Assembly (NCBI GenBank): GCA_036023115.1
Contig: JAYKKT010000073.1
Coordinates: 14,075,001 to 14,139,000, forward strand
DNA length: 64,000 bases
Direction: 5' to 3'
Source of the DNA: Brasenia schreberi
Lineage: Eukaryota; Streptophyta; Magnoliopsida; Nymphaeales; Cabombaceae
Under the pieces are notes generated by a model that did not search any database, was not told where the DNA came from, and saw only the letters and a list, made by a program, of their open reading frames with translations. Positions 11,160 through 64,000 of the stretch are shown here, in pieces. A program made the translations under genes and the position numbers. Within the stretch, counting starts at the first letter, position 1. The number at the start of each line of letters is the position of its first letter.

Positions 11160-14100
11160 ATCCATAAGTGAACGACAATAGAATAGTATTCTACTTTAAT
11201 ACTTACATAATATATTTATTGTATAATGGTAGATAACTCGAATGAAATCACGTATGATGAAAGCGATTAAGAGAAAAAGAAGATTGATCAAAGTATTTAT
11301 TATACGATGACTAAGGAGAGTGAAAATTATTGTTGTACACCGGATGATGTATTCATTCAGTAGTTGGCCGATGAGGTAGAAGATCAATTTTGTTGATTGT
11401 GATAAAGATGAGCTTTAATATTCACTTGTGCTTGTGACGAACGATATGTTTAGGAGTCGTAACGAACTTAAATAATATGTTATACTAGTTAGGAGGAACC
11501 ATAACATTGTTACGATTATTTATCGTTCGAAGGGTAAAGGTGTAATGAGAAAGGTATGACTTATGTGTCAAAGGAGTGACAAATATAGTTTCAATTAAAA
11601 TATAGATGTTGAAAGTATTAGGTAGACGGGTACTAAGAAAGTAGGGTGTCCATTTTTATTCAAATGAGAGGTTGAAGTTGATGTTATTAGAAGTTGTATT
11701 TAGTGAATAAGATACAATCCCCCTCTAGGATTGTATCTCGAAGGAAATGTTTTTATAGAAAGATTGAGTAACTTTGAGTATAGTGTAACAAATGACCTCA
11801 TACAATGTTATTATAAACTGAAGCACATTTTCAAGCATTTTAAACGTGTAAACTAGAAAAATGCGAGTACGATAAGATATATTCATAATGCAAGGATAAA
11901 AATAATAAAGGAATATAGATGTTATCAAAGTATTTTACAACAACTACTACATGATATAGACATTAACGATTACCATACATGAAATCGTAAAACTCCTAAT
12001 ATAGATATTATCAGTGATATTTTAGTTGCATATCCTCGTTACGTTCATCTACTTTATGCATTTATATTAGAATTTGATAGCACATATAAGACAAATATGT
12101 GTCTTACTTTTGTTTAGTAATGTTTATCATGTATTCCAGTCTTTAATATTTATATATTTTTCTTTAATTTTGAAGGTATAAAATGCATTTCCATGAGATT
12201 GTCGGGTTAACATCAATCTCTAAGAACTTCTCCATAGTCTTTGCTTAATTAGTTTGAAAAAGAAAGAGACTTATATTTAGGTGTTGATGTGTGTAAGAGA
12301 GTTATACACTACAAACAAAATTTTACATTTTACATGCAGTGATCGTGATCTAACTTTGGTAAATGTTAATCAATTAATTTTTAAAGATGCGACACCCTTT
12401 TTGTATAGATGTCATATAGCAAAAAATATTGAAGCATTTATTACAGTTAAAAAGGAATAAAACGATTACGAGTGAGTTTGGTGTAAGTTGGATGAAGTCA
12501 TCCACTCATTAGATAAAAGCAATTGCAAAGAAACACTAAAGGTAATGAAATTGAAGTGGAGAAAATTTCTTACCCTACTATCCCACGTTAAAGAGTAGTG
12601 GTTGGACTTATATAAGAAAAGAATTGTCTCGGCATTTACAAATAAGGTGATTCATTATGATACTTGTATGACTAATATATATGTAAATTTAATTTTCAAT
12701 ACATTCATAAATTTTATTATTCTTAAAATGTATAATGATTATATATTCATATTTGTCAATATGAAAAGTGCATACGCAAGGTTGAAAGGTTTCATTAGTA
12801 GCTCAACTGACAAATTTGATATAATTTGAAAACAATTATATTCGTTGATACAGTTAAAAATTACATAATTGAAGAAGTCATTTGAGAAATCAATAACTCT
12901 AATCATGAATACATTGGTGTAACAAAATATCTTGTTGCAAACCTTTAGAGAAGAGTATCACAACACACTCTTGATTTTATTGTAAAAGAATAAAATCATG
13001 TGGATAAGGTTAGTTTAGATATAAGAACATGTCATTGTAATTTATGACATTTACATGATCTACCTCGTGCTCACGAGCTCAACCTTTTATTTAAATGTGG
13101 TAGATCAATAAATTTGTCAAGTATTGATCTATTTTGTAAAGAGCTAAACATGAAGAAGGATATGTTGTATATTACCAATTAGGTAGGAGAGGATGGAGGA
13201 TCATCTGTGATAGAGACCATATAAAGGAAGTTAAGTATACTACACTACAAGAACCACCAATTTGTCGTCTTAAAGGAAAACCATGAAACCAATCTACAAT
13301 GCGAGACTTGTTGGGTTAGGAGCATGTAGAGAAGAATACCTCGCATAGAGGAAGGCATACGTGTACACATAGTCGATGATATGATGTTTCTCATAGGGTG
13401 AGTCATTTCTGTTCAAGGAGTGATGCTACTCGCTCAACTTTTGAGATTTCTAAGTAACTTGACTTTCAACCGATATATGAGATGACAATATCACACTTTA
13501 TGAGCCTCTTTGTAGATTATTGGGTAAATATTATTCGAGATAAAAATTATGGGTATAGAGTCATTAGTTCACTTTCAAGACAATGGGAGGACTGGTAGCG
13601 TGAAGCTCACAAAGAGTGCTTGAAATTGGCATGTAAGTATGACATATTTGCACAAGTTTTTAGAAGTGATGGTGGTATTGATGTTGTTATTCAACGATTT
13701 GTATACATAAGAGATAGGTCCTAACCTAATCAGTATTGGATGCCCATGTTAGATATGGGTTCAGTTATCACTACTCAGTAAAATATTGTGTTGGTACACT
13801 TCTCTATGATAGGATCGGCGATATTTATACTATGAGTATTAAACACTCAACAGTCTCTTGTGAGGGATTTGTGGTGCATCTGTTATCATCATTATGCATG
13901 ATGTTTTCTAGCAGTAATCATAATATATGTATATTTCATTATGTTATTTAGACATTTCATACAAGATTATTAGAAACAAATTAGGAGTGGCACCAATAGA
14001 GGATAAAAATGAGAGAATATCGTTTAAGATGGTTTGGACATATAGAAAGAAGATCAAAAGACGAACCTATAAGAAGGTTAGAAAAACTAAATTTGGAAAG

Positions 14101-14520
14101 TATTAAAAGGGGTAGAGGACGACCGCAAAAGTGTTGGAAAGAAACAATAAAGAATGATCTAGCTTATTGTGAGTTAACTGCTAACATGGCACACGATAGG
14201 GATATGTGGAAACAAAGAATCCATGTAGCCGACCCCGTCTAGTATGGGAAAAGGCTTAGTTGTTGTTGTATTTAGACATTTCATAGATTTAAGTAGATAG
14301 TAATCTCCCATTTTGTTTATATTTTGCACAAATGCAAATGATTGATAGCTCTTTGATGCCGTCTATCTTTCCAACATGACAATATTACGGAGATAAAGTG
14401 TTGGGAGTTGGGTAGCTTTGTTTGAAGAACATATCGACTTATATGTACAAATGAGAGTACAACAAACCTTAATAAATCGACGAATCTCCCTTCGAATTGG
14501 CCCAAGAAATCTATTTTTGC
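11160..14520 (+). mobile_element. decayed MULE (Mutator-like) with FAR1-type, transposase and OTU regions
   Basis: Degenerate blocks read in the order of plant MULE proteins that end in an OTU cysteine-protease domain. FAR1-like DNA-binding text with a GCPF motif lies near 11520-11680. The transposase core reads FDSTYKTN near 12073, then GLTSISKNFSIVFA near 12205 and a VNxNQLIFKDATPFLYRCHIAKN region near 12360-12430. SAYARLKGFISSSTDKFD lies near 12765. A C-terminal OTU-like part at about 13500-14500 has GYRVISSL near 13550 and YWMPMLDMGSVI near 13735. Many codons are now stops. The OTU part is split by an RTE insertion at 13962-14268. Element ends and target duplication were not resolved, so the limits are approximate. 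Confidence 0.6.
13962..14268 (+). mobile_element. 5'-truncated RTE LINE insertion with 17-bp TSD
   Basis: This is the 3' end of an RTE-clade LINE: the reading frame starting 14009 gives [20 protein letters not shown], a [19 protein letters not shown] block and [10 protein letters not shown], the typical C-terminus of plant RTE proteins. It ends in AAAAGGCTTAGTTGTTGTTG, the short TTG-repeat tail of the family. The target duplication TATTTAGACATTTCATA lies at 13945-13961 and again at 14269-14285. The frame is open across the fragment, so the insertion is fairly young compared with the MULE around it. Confidence 0.9.
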
Positions 14521-15540
14521 TTTTCCCCCCTCTTTTTCTTATCCATTCTTCATTCCGACCATTTTTGACGTATTTCTTTGTGTTCTTTTATTAGAAATGG
14601 TTGTACATCGAGTAATAAGTGGTTGGAATGATATGATGATTGAAGAATAGAAAGAAGAACAACTAGCAATGAGTAAGAAGTTGTTTCACGTAGGAGAAGC
14701 GAGAAGCACATGTTTTATGTCTGAAGGGTATTTTTATAAATATTAAAAATATTTAGGTGTATTTTTGAAAAAATAGAAAACTAGAATTGCGTATAGTAAA
14801 AGGGATGTGTGTATCAATCTTGTTTTCAATAAAGGCCCATCATTTGATAGCCCCATTTGAAACTGGTCATGTCTATTCATCAGAAATAGATGTATTGTTC
14901 AACAAAGAGGGTACTTTAAGTATCCTTTCCTTCTCACCAAATTCATATAAAGCTCTTTGAAAATTCTTGCCTTTTGATACATAAACATTATTCTCATTGT
15001 CTGTTTATTCAAACCAAGTGTAAGAGTAGTGAGGTACTAAGATTCGCTCATTTTAGCACTAAGAGTTTTCGAATAAAAAAGTCTATTAAATAATTTCTGT
15101 TTGTTCTAGCCATCCAGCATACTACGTGAGCAATCCAATGTTTGTTTGGAATTCACTAACTAATCTTTGAATATTCATGATTGACCTGCAAAACATTTTA
15201 TACCACACATCGATGATTACATCATTTTCTATGGTGTACTTAATGCAATGAAAAGATGAATCATTTGATAAATTTAAGATTTAAAAAAGTTAAATGTTTA
15301 ACCTCCAATACACGAGAAATACTGTAACCCTACTTTTTTGAGTTGCCATCATATTTTAGTCTAACTATTAGCTACAAAAGGAAATACCATTATGTAGTTA
15401 GTTTAAATACAATTCAGTACAACAGAACAAATACTGCCTTACCCAATATTCTAAGTGAAAGAAAGAATTGAATGTATTTTTTAAGATTTTTCATGTGATT
15501 AAGATATATAAGTTAATGGTAATTGAATCAAATGACTTAT
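14521..15540. other. intergenic, nothing recognised
   Basis: AT-rich sequence between the MULE remnant and a G+C-rich interspersed repeat. No exon-like or RNA-like structure was seen. Confidence 0.4.
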
Positions 15541-15544
15541 ATCT

Positions 15545-15875
15545 AGATATGTCTGGTTCTCGCTTGCATGAAACCAGAAACCGGAACCAAATCGTCCTAA
15601 GGCCGGTTCCAGTTCTAATTTTGAGCACGGGTAAACACATCCTCTGGGAGTCGAATTCCCCACCTAACTCAATGGTAGGAAGCATCCTACCATTTAGCCA
15701 TCAAGCAAGTTGTGATAATAAATGTTAAAAATATATATAAACATTAAGTGGCAATTTGGAACCATCGGTTCCGATCCCAATTCTCGGCCGATTTCTGAAA
15801 ATCACGAACCGTAACCGAATGGGAGGATTCCGGTTCGGCCGAACCGTTGAATTGGGTTTTGAGCCGGCCATGTCT
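15545..15875. mobile_element. GGTTCCGGTTCC-rich non-autonomous repeat
   Basis: Both halves contain repeated GGTTCCG/CGGAACC words on opposite strands (for example ACCGGAACC near 15580, GGTTCCGAT near 15767 and CCGGTTCGGCCGAACC near 15830). The left edge reads ATGTCTGGTT and the right edge reads GCCGGCCATGTCTAC. The arrangement resembles plant hAT MITEs, but I could not match terminal repeats or a target duplication, so the class is tentative. Confidence 0.4.
15628..15707 (-). other. tRNA-like box A / box B remnant
   Basis: The minus strand contains TGGCTAAATGGTAGG, like a pol III box A, and about 45 bases later GGGGAATTCGACTCCC, like a T-arm/box B (GGTTCGANTCC). No complete cloverleaf could be drawn, so it is at best a tRNA-derived relic or part of a repeat. 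A second GTTCGACTCC block occurs on the minus strand near 16130. Confidence 0.3.
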
Positions 15876-17171
15876 ACTTATATCCTATCATTATTCCTTC
15901 TCCTATAAGTTTAATTTTCTCAACGGCTATTTCTTCTTTCAATGGTTGCTGATCATCAAAAGACATTTCGTTGGTTACTATTCTTGTGGAGGGTATACCA
16001 TTTGTGATTTTGTTAGTTGCATATAAAGTATTTTCGATGGTTGGCAATCAACCATAACGGTCACTAACCATCAAAATATGACTGTTTTTCCTTTTTTACA
16101 ACGGGAGGTTGAAGTTGGGTATGCACGCCCCTGGAGTCGAACTTGGGGTTTGCAACATGCAAGTGGAGAGCCCTGCCGAGTGGGCTGACGCCTTGAGCAC
16201 GAAATAAGCTTCTTTTAGCTGCAAATACATTTAGTACATGATCATAAGGGCTCTGGCTTGGGACAAGTTTCCAAGTTATATGAATTTGTCCACATATTAC
16301 AATGAATTATGATGCGTTTGGCTAAATTCTCAGTGTATACTCGACAATGAGAATTCCCCATGCTAAGAACTGTTGAAAGTAAGCTGACCCTCTGATATAA
16401 GTTCATTTGAACTTTGTATTCCCGGAAAGATTGGTCCGACAAATCCGACCTTTTACCCCTTCGTTCGGTACCATCTCTCTCTTTAATCTATGATGTCAAC
16501 AATGAAGAGATTGAATCAGAGGGTCTGCAGATATGGTTTGGCACCAAATGCATGTCATTTTTGCCATCTTGTTACCAATGACATCAATATGACGTGCATT
16601 TTGCGGACAGATCATGATAAAAAAGAACCCGTGAACATATACACCAATCTGTACAGTGCAAAGCATATAAAATAGATCATCGTCAAAGATAACGTCGATG
16701 TGATTCCATGCTGCTCATCAATAAGCATTTCACTGTTCAACTTTAAGTTTAGCCGTACCAGCTTCCATCAACTCATTATTCTTGGCTTCGTTGAGCTTAA
16801 TCAATTTGGACTTGCTCAGATAAGCTCAACCGCACTTAATAATTTGTGAAAGCATTCTCATATTAGATGAAATCTTCACAAGGCTGGGATTAAGGCTAGG
16901 ATTTTTCAAATCTTCAAGACACAATTGAATGTGAAGTAAACTTCATGATTTAGTTAAGACTGAAGTAATTCATTACATGTTGAACCACCCTAATCTAGCT
17001 TATTTGATAGTCGAAGAGCTCATAACCCTCTGTATGTGTGTAAGAGAGAGTGAGTGAGTGAGTGAGATATGCAGGTTAATAGCGTTTAGGAGCAGAAATT
17101 TCATTGCCTAGTAATAGTTAATCTGATGCATTTTGAATAAAACTTGCCTGAACTTTTTTTTTCTTGACAAA
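15876..17171. other. intergenic, nothing recognised
   Basis: No coding exon or element ends seen. A short GTGAGTGAGTGA run (17050-17066) is the only simple repeat. Confidence 0.35.
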
Positions 17172-17310
17172 TAACAATTAAGCCTTTTCCCCATAGTAAA
17201 CAGGGTCAGCTACATGGATTCTTTATTTCCATAGAACTCGATCATCTGTCATGGTAGCAGCAAAACTCAACATAAGCTAGATCATAACTGTTTTATCTTA
17301 ATATTGAACT
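17172..17310 (-). mobile_element. old RTE LINE 3'-end fragment
   Basis: It reads AACAATTAAGCCTTTTCCCC, then a GGTCAGCTACATGGATTCTT block and TCAACATAAGCTAGATCAT. This is the complement of the RTE 3' end seen in several better copies here (canonical AACTAAGCCTTTTCCC then GGGTCGGCTACATGG). Divergence is high and no target duplication was found, so it is an old copy. Confidence 0.75.
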
Positions 17311-18363
17311 AAAATTACTGAAAACAAGGATTCATGAGAATACATTGAAAATCCATCTGTTTTGAAGTTTTACATGGCCGAGAGGCCCAAAAGAAGATCT
17401 TCGTGGACAGCCCCAGATCAAAACTATCATATCTTTTACCGTTGTTTGGAATCACCGAATATCAAAAGTAAAGTCCTCTTAAACCCTTCTGCCTACCTAG
17501 CATAAAACTTAACTGGTTCAAGGAAACATCGGTCCTTGACGGGGGTTCTATCCAAAAAATACTTTGAGTTGGTGACATTAAACTCAAAGTACTTTTTGGC
17601 TCATAAATCCAAAGAAAAACCTAAGGGACGAGTACAAGAATCCAGTTCAATGCCAAAGAGATGTTCATTGTTCAATCATGAAATTTTGGTGCATTGCTTA
17701 CTACTCACTGAGCCCAATCTGTTGATGTGACAATCACAACTGAAAGATAATTTTCAACCAAAAGAACCATGCGTTGAAAAGTTTTCTTGAATTCTACGGT
17801 TTTGATTCATTGTCTGCTGCTCGTTTACTAAAGCCCCACACGAACCTGTTATCCACAGCTAGAGAAACCACAGATTTGTAACTAAAGAAACCATGTAGAT
17901 CATATCAGTAGGATTGCTTAAAACAAGAAAAGGACAATACGGTTTTCAGCCAAGTCATATATACAATCGCTGTACAAAACACATCAACCCTTATAATATG
18001 TGGGAACAGCACTGTCAAATACTTCATTTCTATCTACAAGAGGAAATACATCAAAACAAACCTCTGCGTATCCAGTTACAAACACCACCACTTCGAAGGC
18101 ATCATCAATCTAGCAGGCCGTGTCTTCAAGCAAAAGCACAACCCTTTTCAGTGAAGAAAACATATGACAATATAGCTCAACTCGCAGACCACCATTTCCA
18201 CCTCAAGCGAACACAATTCAAACAGGATATGGAAAACAAAAGGCTTAAGAGTGCAGTTCGCTGTGCCATATTCAGTGAAATTAGTAGGCGGGACATCATT
18301 ATCCATGTTTTAACTGATAATCGCACCATCAAGGACCATGATCAGCAACATCTTTGGTTATTT
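17311..18363 (-). other. UPF2 downstream / probable 3' UTR region
   Basis: Sequence directly after the UPF2 stop codon on the minus strand. Part of it must be the 3' UTR, but I could not place a cleavage site. A plus-strand open frame at 17914-18420 overlaps the UPF2 end and looks like chance. Confidence 0.4.
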
Positions 18364-63822
<45,459 letters not shown>

Positions 63823-64000
63823 CTGCACAACGAATTCTGAATATTGTCACTAATTATTAGTGAAGAAGCAATCAGATATATTTGATGTTTATGTAATCAG
63901 AACAACTATAAAGAAAAACCAAGCCTTCTCTCACACTAAGAGAGGTACGACACAAGAATTCTTTGTTAGGAATGTGCTTGATCTAGTGAAAACAAGAAAG
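63823..64000 (-). other. intron upstream of UPF2 visible exon 1; weak RTE-tail-like match
   Basis: No ATG occurs on the minus strand here, so the initiator exon is outside. About 63918-63966 (ACCAAGCCTTCTCTCACACT ... GAATTCTTTGTTA) weakly resembles a diverged RTE 3' tail in minus orientation. Confidence 0.35.

Overview
This is nuclear DNA from a flowering plant. It holds two spliced genes on the minus strand with canonical GT-AG introns, decayed Ty1/copia, RTE-type LINE, hAT and Mutator-like elements typical of angiosperms, and a fragment of plastid rbcL. Nothing in the window fixes the species.

Layout. (1) 1-4.0 kb: 3' part of a decayed Ty1/copia element. (2) 7.6-10.1 kb, minus strand: the first three coding exons of a GET4 (TRC35-like) gene; its remaining exons must lie left of the window. 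(3) 10.1-18.4 kb: intergenic DNA with a decayed MULE that carried an OTU protease domain and has an RTE insertion in it. (4) 18.4-63.8 kb, minus strand: UPF2, the nonsense-mediated decay factor. Sixteen coding exons are visible. Their phases agree at every junction and they sum to about 1,180 codons, so the gene looks intact although about 92% of its span is intron. Only the initiator exon is missing; it lies beyond 64,000 and probably supplies just ATG plus one base.

The UPF2 introns are crowded with mobile DNA. Intron 14 (20.1-27.5 kb) has a copia element with 5-bp TSDs and a probable solo LTR inside it. Intron 13 (27.7-33.7 kb) has an RTE-derived SINE-like element split by a hAT transposon, a second hAT transposase fragment, and an RTE copy with an inverted 5' piece. 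Intron 11 (34.3-36.0 kb) has a fold-back inverted repeat. Intron 10 (36.1-42.5 kb) has two overlapping RTE copies and an intact SINE-like copy. Intron 8 (43.1-50.8 kb) is the most layered. A copia element there is broken by a hAT-like element carrying exons and an intron of a KEG-type (KEEP ON GOING E3 ligase) ankyrin gene, itself broken by a second hAT-like element of the same family. The same copia element also holds a 221-bp piece of plastid rbcL. Next to it lies a TIR-like element carrying an hnRNP RRM fragment.

The most interesting signal is this set of hAT-like elements in intron 8. Two share their ends but carry different host-gene-like cargo, which fits a gene-capturing (Pack-type) hAT family. 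A second lead is a SINE-sized family built from both the 5' head and the 3' tail of the local RTE LINE.
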